From: Pseudomonas cannabina
Lineage (GTDB): Bacteria > Pseudomonadota > Gammaproteobacteria > Pseudomonadales > Pseudomonadaceae
Reading direction: 5' to 3'
NCBI RefSeq assembly: GCF_900100365.1
Contig: NZ_FNKU01000001.1
Coordinates: 5,576,501 to 5,640,500, forward strand
Length of the DNA: 64,000 bases
This document shows positions 56,101 through 64,000 of this stretch, in pieces. A model generated the notes under the pieces. It was not told the DNA's origin. It was given only the letters and a program-made list of their open reading frames with translations, and made no database searches. Both the position numbers and the translations under genes were made by a program. Position 1 is the first letter of the stretch; each line of letters begins with the position of its first letter.

Positions 56101-56625
56101 TCAAGATGTGAGGCACGTTCGCAAAAAATGTGATCCGAGGCAGTGGGAAACCATTTTTCAATCGAAATGGGTTTCAAGGGTTGATCGTTTCTCCAAAAAG
56201 TTCCCTGTAGGTAAATCGCACTCTATTGACACCCCCGATTCTCGCCCTGTCTGTCGGCTATCACTATCCGAGCCATTCACTGTGGTCGTTGCGATATTGG
56301 CAGAAGAGGTCGGCTTTGATCGCCCTCACCAAACGCTAGGGTGAGCGTCCCTTATCAGTGCGACAACAAGATGCAGCACCGGGTATGGCGTCTGCCGATC
56401 GGAGCCGTTACCGCGTTCGCCTGAGGCCAGCGTGATTGAACGCATCGACGCACTACCGCTGTAGAAGCTTTTTCTGTCAGTAATAACTGATGATGTGGCG
56501 CGCTGGCGTGGCACTGATGCTAATCGGCAAGCGGCGTACGACGCTGTCCACAGCTCGGTGTATCTTGCCTCTCAGTGTGCTACCTTGAGGGCAGAATTGA
56601 TCAAGCCGTTTGGGGTACTAAAGTC
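56101..56625. other. Non-coding region between transfer block 3 and the toxin-antitoxin pair
   Basis: No convincing gene. In related ICEs a pil gene cluster often precedes this place; none is here. The promoters of the leftward transfer block and of the rightward toxin-antitoxin pair must lie in it, but I could not point them out. Confidence 0.4.
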
Positions 56626-56796
56626 ATGAACCACAAGCTGAACACCTATGGCGTATCCATAGTAGAGAGGCCTAAAGTTAAAGCCATCAAGAAGCTAGAC
56701 TTGGGTGGCGACTCGGGTAAGCAGATCGTTTATTCAGAAACCAAGCTCGTTCTCAGGACTCACAAGAAGACCTTTAAAAAGTTGGCTGACATGTAA
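56626..56796 (+). CDS. Putative antitoxin of a Doc-type toxin pair
   Basis: 56 residues (MNHKLNTYGVSIVERPKVKA... ending KTFKKLADM), basic, possibly partly disordered. Its stop overlaps the toxin start (TAATG). Called an antitoxin from its size and coupling to the Doc-like gene, not from a recognised family motif. Confidence 0.6.
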   Translation: MNHKLNTYGVSIVERPKVKAIKKLDLGGDSGKQIVYSETKLVLRTHKKTFKKLADM

Positions 56797-57212
56797 TGGA
56801 ATTAATCTTCTTTCCATTTGAACGTGTCATTGAGATAAACACTCAGATCTTGACTACCGAGCCCGGCATGAAGGGGGCGGTAAATATTCCGACCTTGCAA
56901 GGTGCGCTGGCTCGAATCGATAATGCGATCGCCTATAATGGCCTTGACGATGTATTTGAAATTGCCGCCAAGTATACTGCCAGTATAGCGCAAGGCCACG
57001 CACTGCCTGATGCTAACAAGCGCACCGGACTTGCAGTTGGCTTGGAGTACCTTTCGCTCAATGATTATGAAATTACTCTAGATAATGATTTGATAGCGGA
57101 TGCCGTTAGGGAGACGCTGATTTATTCTAAAACCCAGCTGTTGCCCCCAGATAAATCAAGGCCTCCAGAGCGTTGCAGGGACGAAAAATCGAATAAATCA
57201 GCGCCTCCCTAG
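56796..57212 (+). CDS. Doc/Fic-type toxin, C-terminus replaced by MITE sequence
   Basis: 138 residues as read. The Fic core is visible: LARIDNAIAYNGLDDVFEIA, then the motif HALPDANKRTGLAVGLEYL (Fic H..[D/A].NKR type, as in Doc, which phosphorylates EF-Tu). After ADAV (residue 104) the last 34 residues (RETLIYSKTQLLPPDK...) come from MITE-A copy 9. Without the MITE the frame would read RKACKIHWLNWPQS and stop after about 118 residues. The catalytic motif is intact; the effect of the foreign tail is unknown. Confidence 0.75.
   Translation: MELIFFPFERVIEINTQILTTEPGMKGAVNIPTLQGALARIDNAIAYNGLDDVFEIAAKYTASIAQGHALPDANKRTGLAVGLEYLSLNDYEITLDNDLIADAVRETLIYSKTQLLPPDKSRPPERCRDEKSNKSAPP
57110..57208 (+). 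mobile_element. MITE-A copy 9 (99 bp)
   Basis: Left flank TTAG, right flank CTAG, so the duplication differs at one base. Inserted in the 3' part of the doc-like gene. Confidence 0.9.
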
Positions 57213-57787
57213 GAAGGCCTGTAAAATTCACTGGCTCAATTGGCCGCAGTCATGATTAGGCAATAGCAGAGTTTTCCAGGCTGATCCGTCATATGCAGTT
57301 GAGGTGCTGGCTGAAGTTGTCCGTGAAGGCCATTGAGATTAATGCCCGCCCGTCCCGGAGCATCAGCTACCGGCTGCCATTTCTATGTAAGGCGCTGGCT
57401 TGGTCTCATGAATAATGTATTTTTCGGCATGGTATTATTCATGGTTCTTTGATTTAAGTCTGAATTATAATATTGATTTGTATAGACTCTTTCCGCCTAT
57501 TAATAACTGAGTGGGAGATGGTTGGTTTGTGTTGACTGGTCAGACGCCAAGCTGAGTGCGTTATAGACTGTCAACGTCGGCCGAAAACTGACCCGCCTAT
57601 GTTTTAAATCGCCGACTTAAAATTGACCCCTTGGCTTGTGTTATCGAGCCGGTACGGCCCGTGAAATTGGGCTTCAAGCCGATCATATCGAACAGCCCCC
57701 GTCAGCATTGATCACGAAATTGAAAATCGATTGGACAGCGTTGCTTCGTCCATACCCATCAAAAAGGCCACCCGAAGGTGGCCGTGG
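57213..57787. other. Non-coding stretch with an IS21-like end relic
   Basis: No gene seen. At 57569-57632 the sequence TGTCAACGTCGGCCGAAAAC and a following repeat CCGACTTAAAATTGACCCC resemble the multiple terminal repeats of IS21-family elements; no transposase remains. Confidence 0.45.
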
Positions 57788-60046
57788 TCAAGCGTTGATG
57801 AGTTGTCTGGCCAGTGCCATCTCTACAGAATCACCATCCTGGTTCAGTGAATCCAATCCAGACTCTGGAACATCTCCTGACGTACTCTGCGATACGGCGA
57901 TCTTCTTGGCCATCAGCTGCAGGCAGGTGATCTGAGAGCTGCCGATGTAGCCGAAAAAGATCACTCTCACGTCCTGCTTCTGTCCGATCCTCCATGACCG
58001 CCTCGCCGCTTGTTGCACCGTGTAGACGTTGTAACCCGTCTGCATGAACGCAATGGTCGGAAAGTCGAGCAGATCCAGGCCGGTTTTGACGAGCTCCGGA
58101 TTGGTGATCAGTACGTCGACGCCTCGATCAACCTGGTCAAGGATCCAGTCCTCACGCCTGGCGGTGTCCACCGATGCACGCAGCACTGCCACCTTCAGTC
58201 CCGATTGCTCGAGCACCCGCTTCATGCGGCTCGTGGTGTCTCTTGTACCCGTGTAAACCGAGTAGGCCAGAACCTTGCGGTTGCGGGCTTTTTCAGCAAG
58301 ACATAGGTCCAGAAGGGCTTGTTCCTTCGGCATGAGCTCATCGTCATCGAAGACCGACGACACGAAAGCCAACGTGTCTCTGGATCGAGGATGCTTCACC
58401 ACCTCAGGTCGAAAGCAGCAGTCCGGCCATGCCAGTAGCACGTTCAACACCACCCCTAACAGCGTGGTGTCTCTGCGGGCCAGTGCCTGACGAAGCTCGA
58501 TGGTCAATGTCTGGGCAAGCTTACGGTGAGCCGCCTCCTGGTCTGGAGACATCGGTACGTCAATGAACTCCTCCCGGTAACCAGGTAGCACGTTGCCGCC
58601 GATATCCTTGAGTTTCAGGAACACAGTGAAGGGTAAAACGAAGCGGTGAATACCTTTCGGGCCGAAGCCCGGAGCTTTGACCGTCCGCACGGAGAGTTTC
58701 TTGCCTTTGGCAGTCTTGTGAGAGCTGCCATCACGCTCGGTGTAGATGTCCTTCAATACCCCGTGATCCCGCATAAAAGACATCGCCGCCGGCGCCATGC
58801 TTCCTCGCGCGTTGGGCTGATAGCCGTCCTCGATCATACGTCTGGTGAGGATCCGGAACAGGAGGTAGAACAGATCGTCTGCATAGCCGCCCATGAGAGT
58901 GCCGGTCAGCAGCACAGTCTTTCGTGCTTTGGCTGCCAGCACGCCCATAGCCTGACCTTGTGCCGATCCACTGTTTTTGTACTCATGCCCCTCGTCCACG
59001 ACCAGTAGGTCGAAGCACCCATCAGGCAGGTAGCGCTTGATGAACTCGGTGGGTTGGTAACCCCCCTCGCCGAACCCGAACTCGATGTTGGCCATTGCGC
59101 GCTCCATGCGCTTGGCCTGTCGATCGCTGAAGATGAAATTGCCCTTGGCGTCCATCAGGTTGATGAACTCAGAGACATTGTCCAGAAGCATCGAGGCGAG
59201 AAAGTCTTCGCCGAAGTCAGATAAAAGCCGTTCTGCGCGAACAGGTCCGATTGTAGGGATGCGGCACATCGACTTAAGGATCGTGTTGCGGCGGCTGCCG
59301 CCATCTGGTTTGCCCGGACGCTTCAGCGTCCATAAAGCGGCATCACAGTGGTCGCAGCGTCGACGTCGCTCTTCACGCTGAAATTCCTCAGCGGTGATCA
59401 GATTGCCTTCCTGGTCCTGGAGCAGACGTCCACAATCTGGACACGCTGCCAGGCTCCTTCCACCGCCAGCACGCCGTTGCCAAAAGGCTAGACGCCAGTG
59501 GAACCCCATCCGCATCCGCACGCGGCCGAGAATAAAGAACTCCTGACGTCCGTCGTAGGTATCACCCAGTTGATCGCGCAGCTTCAGCAGCTTGACCAGA
59601 GTATCTGGTCCGTTGAGCACCCAGACGCGAGCGTCAGGGATGGTTTCGAGGATCTCGCGCCGCCACTTGTAGACCAGGTGCGGAGGCGCGATGACCATCG
59701 TCCTGCGATAACCAGCTCCATGCATGACTGCAGCGAGCGCGATGGCCATCATTGTTTTGCCTGTACCCATCTCGGCATTGATGATGCCAGCCTGCTCATT
59801 CTGATCGAGCAAAAGCGCGGTAATTGCCTGGACCACTTGAGCCTGGGCAGGGAAGGGCTGTCGTTTGAGGCCGTCCATCACCCGCTGCCGGGCCGGATTG
59901 TCGATGCCGGCATAGACCGGCGGGTTTGAGCGGTTGAGAGATTCCAGAAGTTCGTCACCAAACTCCTCGATAAACTCAGTGAGCCCAATATTCAAAGCAT
60001 CGGCTTTCAGGTGGCTCGAGGCCCTTGGCAATGTAATGTCGTTCAT
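57788..60046 (-). CDS. SNF2/DEAD-like helicase of the ICE
   Basis: 752 residues from MNDITLPRASSH. Superfamily 2 motifs in order: Walker A GIINAEMGTGKTMMAIALAA, Ia RRTMVIAPPHLVYKWRREIL, a zinc-finger insert (CPDCGRLLQD ... CDHCDAALW), motif II LLVVDEGHEYKN, motif III TVLLTGTLMGGY, and the C-terminal lobe ending YTVQQAARRSWRIGQKQDVR, the SNF2 motif VI. Such proteins remodel or translocate on DNA. The pair with the methylase-like gene is conserved in PFGI-1-type ICEs; the role may be in protection or modification of ICE DNA, which is inference. Confidence 0.85.
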   Translation of the reverse strand: MNDITLPRASSHLKADALNIGLTEFIEEFGDELLESLNRSNPPVYAGIDNPARQRVMDGLKRQPFPAQAQVVQAITALLLDQNEQAGIINAEMGTGKTMMAIALAAVMHGAGYRRTMVIAPPHLVYKWRREILETIPDARVWVLNGPDTLVKLLKLRDQLGDTYDGRQEFFILGRVRMRMGFHWRLAFWQRRAGGGRSLAACPDCGRLLQDQEGNLITAEEFQREERRRRCDHCDAALWTLKRPGKPDGGSRRNTILKSMCRIPTIGPVRAERLLSDFGEDFLASMLLDNVSEFINLMDAKGNFIFSDRQAKRMERAMANIEFGFGEGGYQPTEFIKRYLPDGCFDLLVVDEGHEYKNSGSAQGQAMGVLAAKARKTVLLTGTLMGGYADDLFYLLFRILTRRMIEDGYQPNARGSMAPAAMSFMRDHGVLKDIYTERDGSSHKTAKGKKLSVRTVKAPGFGPKGIHRFVLPFTVFLKLKDIGGNVLPGYREEFIDVPMSPDQEAAHRKLAQTLTIELRQALARRDTTLLGVVLNVLLAWPDCCFRPEVVKHPRSRDTLAFVSSVFDDDELMPKEQALLDLCLAEKARNRKVLAYSVYTGTRDTTSRMKRVLEQSGLKVAVLRASVDTARREDWILDQVDRGVDVLITNPELVKTGLDLLDFPTIAFMQTGYNVYTVQQAARRSWRIGQKQDVRVIFFGYIGSSQITCLQLMAKKIAVSQSTSGDVPESGLDSLNQDGDSVEMALARQLINA

Positions 60047-60149
60047 GGTGTTTCTCCACATGAGAATGAAACAGGGCACGCACGACACCACGGAGGGTAT
60101 TGGGCATACCCTGCGGGTTGGTTGAGAGAATGTTTTGTTTAATGCGCTG

Positions 60150-61601
60150 TCAGTAGTCCGACGGCAACATGATGGTGGTCACGGAGCGATCGACCTCGGT
60201 GATGATCCAGAGTCTGGTCTCATCCTCAGCGTCGATGTCATACCCGGAAAACAATCGGCCATCAGCACTCAGTGCTTGCTGGTTGCTGTCCCAGTCGTCG
60301 TTCGAAATCTCGCCCCAATCGCCTGTCGCGTGACGCTTTAGGTACTGCATCACGTCGAGAGAGTTGTTTTCGAGCAGACTTTGAACGCTATGTGTGAGCA
60401 CCACACGGCCCAGTTCAAATAAAGCGTCCTGGCTACGTGCTTCAGTGTTTGAGGTGGTTTCGTGTGCAGATGGTGTTGTCGCATCCGAGCTGATGGTCAG
60501 TGCGCACCCGAGATAGGATGAGCCTGGCGTCATCTCCCATGCCCGAATCCTGGGCACAAAACGATCAGTCAAGATCCTTGTCTCAAACACGTTGCCGTCC
60601 TCGTCCTCGGTGAATTCGGTCTTGGGAACCTTATCCTTGTAGGTGTCGCCCTTGAGGACAAGGACACGCCCGGACCGAGAGGTCACCACACCGGTTATGG
60701 CTCCAGCAGCGAGTGCCAATGCTAAGTGCCACCGTGAAAGTGCCTTCACGGGCGCGCGCGGTTGAGCGCCAGTCTGGCCAAAGTGCAGCGTGAAATCAGG
60801 CCATAGCCCTCTCAGGCGAAGAACCTCTTCACTGAATTGCTCTGGTTCAAGCGTGATTCGGTAGAAGTGTTCCAGATCATTGGCGATCGGCAGGACAGCG
60901 TATTGCTCCCATGGCCAAGTGGCCGGTAGCAGATCAGCAGCTTGCTCCCCAGATCCGATTGCCCGCAGATACTCACGCATCGCCGCCACTTCCCGGGGTC
61001 TTGCCAGATCCTGACGCCGTACCCTGATTCCGAATATCACGACCTGTTTGAACGTCCGGTCTACCGCGGCGCAGACCCGCAGCCCGGTAAAGTGATTGGT
61101 GAGCCAGCCACACAGCTCGTCGTCCAGCACGTAGTGAGGAACGATGAATACCATCACCCCTCCGTACTGAAGCAACGGCAGTGACCGTTGGTAAAATGCC
61201 TTCTCCAGCCTTTTGCGGCCGCTACCCTGGTACTGTGAAGCGCCAGAGTGATCAGCGACCAGATCCCCGTAGGGAGGGTTGAGCCAGAGCAGTCCGAAGG
61301 ACTGTCGAGAGATCATGGTGTCCATCAAGTCACCCTGCAGCACTCGGTCCAGCAACGTTTTCGAGTGATCAGCGCGCTCTTTGTCGTACTCAACCGCATA
61401 CGCCTCGGTTCGGTCGCGCTCCAGACGGTGTGCGACTTCAGCCAAAGCCACGCCTTCTCCCGAGCACGGATCAAGAATCCGCATCCGTCCCGAGGTCGCC
61501 GGCAACAATGCCTGCAGAGTGCGTTCCAGCGTCAGTTCGTCAGTCGGGTAGTAGCCATTGCGTGCAAAATTACGGGCAAGCCGTGAAAACATCAAAGCCA
61601 T
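60150..61601 (-). CDS. DNA methylase-like protein (DUF6094)
   Basis: 483 residues. Class I methyltransferase motifs: RILDPCSGEGVALAEVAHRL (SAM-binding motif I, about residue 45) and the N6-adenine/N4-cytosine motif IV LLWLNPPYGDL (about residue 108). The C-terminal 250 residues are specific to this ICE family. It could modify adenine in ICE DNA; no partner endonuclease is seen. Confidence 0.82.
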   Translation of the reverse strand: MALMFSRLARNFARNGYYPTDELTLERTLQALLPATSGRMRILDPCSGEGVALAEVAHRLERDRTEAYAVEYDKERADHSKTLLDRVLQGDLMDTMISRQSFGLLWLNPPYGDLVADHSGASQYQGSGRKRLEKAFYQRSLPLLQYGGVMVFIVPHYVLDDELCGWLTNHFTGLRVCAAVDRTFKQVVIFGIRVRRQDLARPREVAAMREYLRAIGSGEQAADLLPATWPWEQYAVLPIANDLEHFYRITLEPEQFSEEVLRLRGLWPDFTLHFGQTGAQPRAPVKALSRWHLALALAAGAITGVVTSRSGRVLVLKGDTYKDKVPKTEFTEDEDGNVFETRILTDRFVPRIRAWEMTPGSSYLGCALTISSDATTPSAHETTSNTEARSQDALFELGRVVLTHSVQSLLENNSLDVMQYLKRHATGDWGEISNDDWDSNQQALSADGRLFSGYDIDAEDETRLWIITEVDRSVTTIMLPSDY

Positions 61602-61631
61602 GATCGGCTCCTTGGTAGGTTCGGCGCAGCG

Positions 61632-62231
61632 CTACGCTGTCACTTCAGTGGTCAGTTTTCCTTCGCGAATGAGTTCGCCCAGGGCTATTTCGAGTACGTC
61701 CAGCTGCAGTGACAAACGCCAGGCAGTCACCGAGCCAATAGCCCCTGGTAGCGGATGCAACATGTTGTGCGCAGTAAGGACTTCCATCACCGGCTCACGC
61801 CAATGTGGAAGGAAGGGAAGCGGACAAGTGTCTACGATCAGCGGCCACAACCTGTCGAACGGGTCTTGGGCTTGATTGATGAGCGCGTACGCACAGTGGT
61901 TTGCTCGATCCGGCTGCGAGCAACGCTGATCGAACAGCCATAAGTGCAACAGGCTGCCGAAGAGCGTTCCGCGAAGCTGGCGAGTGGTCCGTTTTTCCAA
62001 CAGATCCGTATCAGGGAACACGGGGATGCGTTGGTCATTCATGACGATGTGAAACTGGTCCAGGCCATTCTCAGCAGAGCCGAGTGTTAGCCTGGCCAGA
62101 AACTCCTGCATGGCCGTGTCGCGGCCCCAGGCTGAGAGGAATATCAGGTTTCGCTGCTCGTCACAGACGCACGCGTCGACGTACAGATCCGGGCATTCTT
62201 CTATGTGAAAGAGTTGAGTGCGGCTCGGCAT
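61632..62231 (-). CDS. Unknown ICE protein
   Basis: 199 residues from MPSRTQLFHIEECPDLYVDA; soluble, with LRGTLFGSLLHLWLFDQRCS in the middle and a helical C-terminus. It stands in the same operon-like row as the methylase- and helicase-like genes. I do not recognise a family. Confidence 0.65.
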   Translation of the reverse strand: MPSRTQLFHIEECPDLYVDACVCDEQRNLIFLSAWGRDTAMQEFLARLTLGSAENGLDQFHIVMNDQRIPVFPDTDLLEKRTTRQLRGTLFGSLLHLWLFDQRCSQPDRANHCAYALINQAQDPFDRLWPLIVDTCPLPFLPHWREPVMEVLTAHNMLHPLPGAIGSVTAWRLSLQLDVLEIALGELIREGKLTTEVTA

Positions 62232-62297
62232 TAGGACCTCCAAAACAGGAGGGGAACCGCCCTGAGGGGCGGTGAGGCCCCTCGGGATTCAATGTGT

Positions 62298-62552
62298 TTA
62301 GCGGATAAATACGGGTTTATCGATTGCCGCCCGTGTTTGTTTTTCTGTCTCATACTGCCAGCGACCATCAACGAACGCATCGCGGTCGAAGTCGTAAACT
62401 TCAAACACGACGTTTTTGTCGCATGGGTTTAGATGGGTGCAATACAGCTCACCCTCTGAATTCAAACCGGCGGCCCAGTGATCCCCCAGCTTGAGTCGGT
62501 AACCCGGTCGACTCTTCAGCTGAATCGCCCCGGGTTTCGTAGACACCTCCAT
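62298..62552 (-). CDS. Unknown ICE protein, start region altered by IS3
   Basis: 84 residues as read; the first four (MEVS) come from the IS3 left end. The native part (TKPGAIQLKSRPGYRLKLGD, GELYCTHLNPCDKNVVFEVY, ending RAAIDKPVFIR) looks like a small beta-rich protein. The true start was probably lost when the IS inserted. Function unknown. Confidence 0.55.
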   Translation of the reverse strand: MEVSTKPGAIQLKSRPGYRLKLGDHWAAGLNSEGELYCTHLNPCDKNVVFEVYDFDRDAFVDGRWQYETEKQTRAAIDKPVFIR

Positions 62553-63732
62553 GCCTTAAACTGAGGCCAATCAGGAGGTGCCATGAGCAACCCACGTTAT
62601 CCCGAAGAATTCAAAATCCAAGCGGTCAATCAAGTGACCGAAAAGAAGCTGCCTGTCGCTGATGTGGCGGCGCGTCTTGGCGTGTCGACGCATAGCCTCT
62701 ATGCCTGGATAAAGCGCTACAGCAAACCTCAGGCAGAACGGCAGCAAGACGATGATCAGCACGCTGAACTGCGTCGTCTGCGAGCGGAACTCAAGCGGGT
62801 CACTGAAGAGCGAGACATCTTAAAAAAGGCCGCCGCGTACTTTGCCAAGGAGTGCGGCTGAAGTACGCCTTTATCAAGCAGCGCGCGGGCGACTACTCCA
62901 TTCGACGGCTTTGCCTGACGCTGAAAGTCCATCCCAGTGGTTATTACGCTTGGTTGTCTGAGCCGCAATCTGCACGCGCTAAAGACGACCAGCGATTGCT
63001 GGGTTTGATCAAGCACTCGTGGCTGGAGAGCGGCGGAGTTTATGGCTATCGCAAAATCCATGACGACCTGCGCGAGGTCGGTGAAGATTGTGGTCGGCAT
63101 CGTGTGGCGAGGTTGATGCGTCTTGAAGGTCTGCGCTCTCAGACAGGGTATCGACGTCGCCCTGGAAAGTACGGCGGTAAGCCAGCGGTCGCCTCACCCA
63201 ATTTACTGAAGCGCGAGTTCGATGTCGTGGAACCCAACAAGGTTTGGGTCACCGACATCACCTACATTCGTACGTATGAAGGCTGGCTGTATTTGGCGGT
63301 GGTGCTGGATCTGTTTTCTCGTCAGGTCGTTGGCTGGTCAATGAAGTCGCAGATGACCAGTGATTTGGCCATTGATGCGTTATTGATGGCGGTTTGGAGG
63401 CGAAAACCGAAACAAGAGGTGATGGTTCACTCCGACCAGGGCAGCCAGTACAGCAGCTCCGATTGGCGCAGTTTTTTGAAGGCAAACAATTTGGTTGCCA
63501 GCATGAGCCGCCGAGGCAATTGTCATGACAACGCCGTGGCTGAGAGCTTTTTCCAGCTTCTGAAACGGGAACGAATCAAGCGGAAAATCTACACCTCACG
63601 GCAAGATGCTCGTAGTGATGTGTTCGATTACATCGAGATGTTCTACAACCCAAAACGCCGCCATGGTTTCAACAATCAGCTGTCACCGGTAGAGTTTGAA
63701 AAACGTTACGCAATGAGCTTGCAAGGTGTCTA
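62540..63732 (+). mobile_element. IS3-family insertion sequence (about 1.2 kb)
   Basis: Ends TAGACACCT (62540-62548) and its complement AGGTGTCTA (63724-63732), with overlapping orfA and orfB. No matching target duplication was found. MITE-A copy 10 has inserted exactly at its right edge, in the CTAG formed there. Confidence 0.8.
62583..62861 (+). CDS. IS3-family transposase orfA
   Basis: 92 residues: helix-turn-helix (RYPEEFKIQAVNQVTEKKLP, VAARLGVSTHSLYAWIKRYS) and a leucine-zipper-like coiled coil (AELRRLRAELKRVTEERDIL). A run of six A at 62822-62827 followed by G is a typical slippery site for the -1 frameshift that makes the OrfAB transposase. Confidence 0.9.
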   Translation: MSNPRYPEEFKIQAVNQVTEKKLPVADVAARLGVSTHSLYAWIKRYSKPQAERQQDDDQHAELRRLRAELKRVTEERDILKKAAAYFAKECG

Positions 63733-63733
63733 G
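62852..63733 (+). CDS. IS3-family transposase orfB (integrase core)
   Basis: 293 residues in the -1 frame relative to orfA. The HTH_21 domain (GVYGYRKIHDDLREVGEDCG) precedes the rve core with its DDE residues: VWVTDITYIRTYEGWLYLAV (Asp), VHSDQGSQYSS (Asp) and RRGNCHDNAVAESFFQLLKR (Glu). It appears complete; its stop codon uses the last bases of the element and the first base after it. Confidence 0.9.
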   Translation: MRLKYAFIKQRAGDYSIRRLCLTLKVHPSGYYAWLSEPQSARAKDDQRLLGLIKHSWLESGGVYGYRKIHDDLREVGEDCGRHRVARLMRLEGLRSQTGYRRRPGKYGGKPAVASPNLLKREFDVVEPNKVWVTDITYIRTYEGWLYLAVVLDLFSRQVVGWSMKSQMTSDLAIDALLMAVWRRKPKQEVMVHSDQGSQYSSSDWRSFLKANNLVASMSRRGNCHDNAVAESFFQLLKRERIKRKIYTSRQDARSDVFDYIEMFYNPKRRHGFNNQLSPVEFEKRYAMSLQGV

Positions 63734-63832
63734 GGAGACGCTGATTTATTCTAAAACCCAGCTGTTGCCCCCAGATAAATCAAGGCCTCCAGAGCGTTGC
63801 AGGGACGAAAAATCGAATAAATCAGCGCCTCC
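63734..63832 (+). mobile_element. MITE-A copy 10 (99 bp)
   Basis: Flanked by CTAG on both sides, directly at the right edge of the IS3 element. Confidence 0.92.
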
Positions 63833-64000
63833 CTAGAGAATCCGGGGCGATTCAAGCAGCATCGTGTATATCTCTAAGATCTGATCGAAACTCAAAGGCT
63901 CAGCAGCCACGAGTTTTTTCTCAAGCGGATCGAAGGTTACGGTGTTTGTTTGATACAACGGGCTTTGCCCAGCAATGAATATCTCGCATCGGAAGCGCGG
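63833..64000 (-). CDS. Unknown ICE gene, 3' part, entering from the window end
   Basis: On the minus strand the frame is open from the window edge and reads 55 residues (FRCEIFIAGQSPLYQTNTVT, EKKLVAAEPLSFDQILEIYT, then LESPRIL), with a stop supplied by the CTAG of the MITE duplication. It looks coding. The native C-terminus was probably altered by the IS3/MITE insertion. Not recognised. Confidence 0.5.
   Translation of the reverse strand, partial: PRFRCEIFIAGQSPLYQTNTVTFDPLEKKLVAAEPLSFDQILEIYTMLLESPRIL

Noticed and set aside
56048..56344. A 98-codon plus-strand frame upstream of the toxin-antitoxin pair
   Set aside because: It overlaps the start of a conserved transfer gene on the other strand and has no ribosome binding site or recognisable motif.

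Overview
The window looks like a chromosome of the Pseudomonas syringae complex, most likely a knot-forming, P. savastanoi-like plant pathogen. The evidence is Pseudomonas core genes (nhaA end, bamD, rluD, pgeF, clpB, a tRNA Asn-Pro-Lys-Pro cluster) next to a PFGI-1/PPHGI-1-type integrative conjugative element (ICE), type III secretion promoters (hrp boxes), a HopG1-like effector and the complete indole-3-acetic acid (IAA) gene set iaaM, iaaH, iaaL and matE. The species call is an inference from gene content.

Layout. 1-9710 is core chromosome: the nhaA 3' end, a double-PAS chemoreceptor, an IS1182-type insertion sequence, bamD, and divergently rluD-pgeF and clpB (with a heat-shock promoter), then four tRNA genes. 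From between 9539 and 10038 to beyond 64000 lies an ICE whose far end is not in the window. Its order is tyrosine integrase, MOBH relaxase, DUF3742 protein, a TraG/TraH/TraU-like block (14484-19180), cargo block 1 (19181-27090), a second transfer block (DsbA-like protein, VirB4/TraC ATPase, TraB/K/E/L-like proteins, pilin-like protein, RAQPRD protein; 27463-36409), cargo block 2 (about 36820-48970), a third transfer block (UvrD-like helicase, coupling protein TraD, VirB1-like lytic transglycosylase and relatives; 49143-56088), a Doc-type toxin-antitoxin pair, and an accessory block with an SNF2-type helicase and a DNA methylase-like protein (57788-62552).

Cargo. Block 1 holds a YagU-like membrane protein, a broken lytic transglycosylase, an hrp box in front of a truncated effector start, two identical IS5-family elements interleaved with MITEs, and an intact hopG1-like gene with its own hrp box. 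Block 2 holds iaaL-matE on one strand and iaaM-iaaH on the other. Together these would convert tryptophan to indoleacetamide, then to IAA, then to the IAA-lysine conjugate, with a MATE transporter beside them. The block is bounded by duplicated pieces of ICE backbone genes. Both blocks share several short sequences, so they probably came from the same kind of effector/plasmid DNA.

Mobile DNA is dense: ten copies of one 99-bp MITE (18-bp terminal repeats, 4-bp YTAN target duplications), a second 139-bp MITE type, IS1182, IS5 (two), IS4, IS630 and IS3 (two) elements, and an IS21-like end relic. Several genes are broken: the lytic transglycosylase (nonsense codon plus MITE), the TIGR03747-type transfer gene (frameshift in a 7-G run), the doc 3' end (MITE), the IS4 transposase (two MITEs), an IS3 orfB (frameshift) and an ICE gene next to hopG1. 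The frameshifted transfer gene makes it uncertain whether the ICE can still transfer itself.
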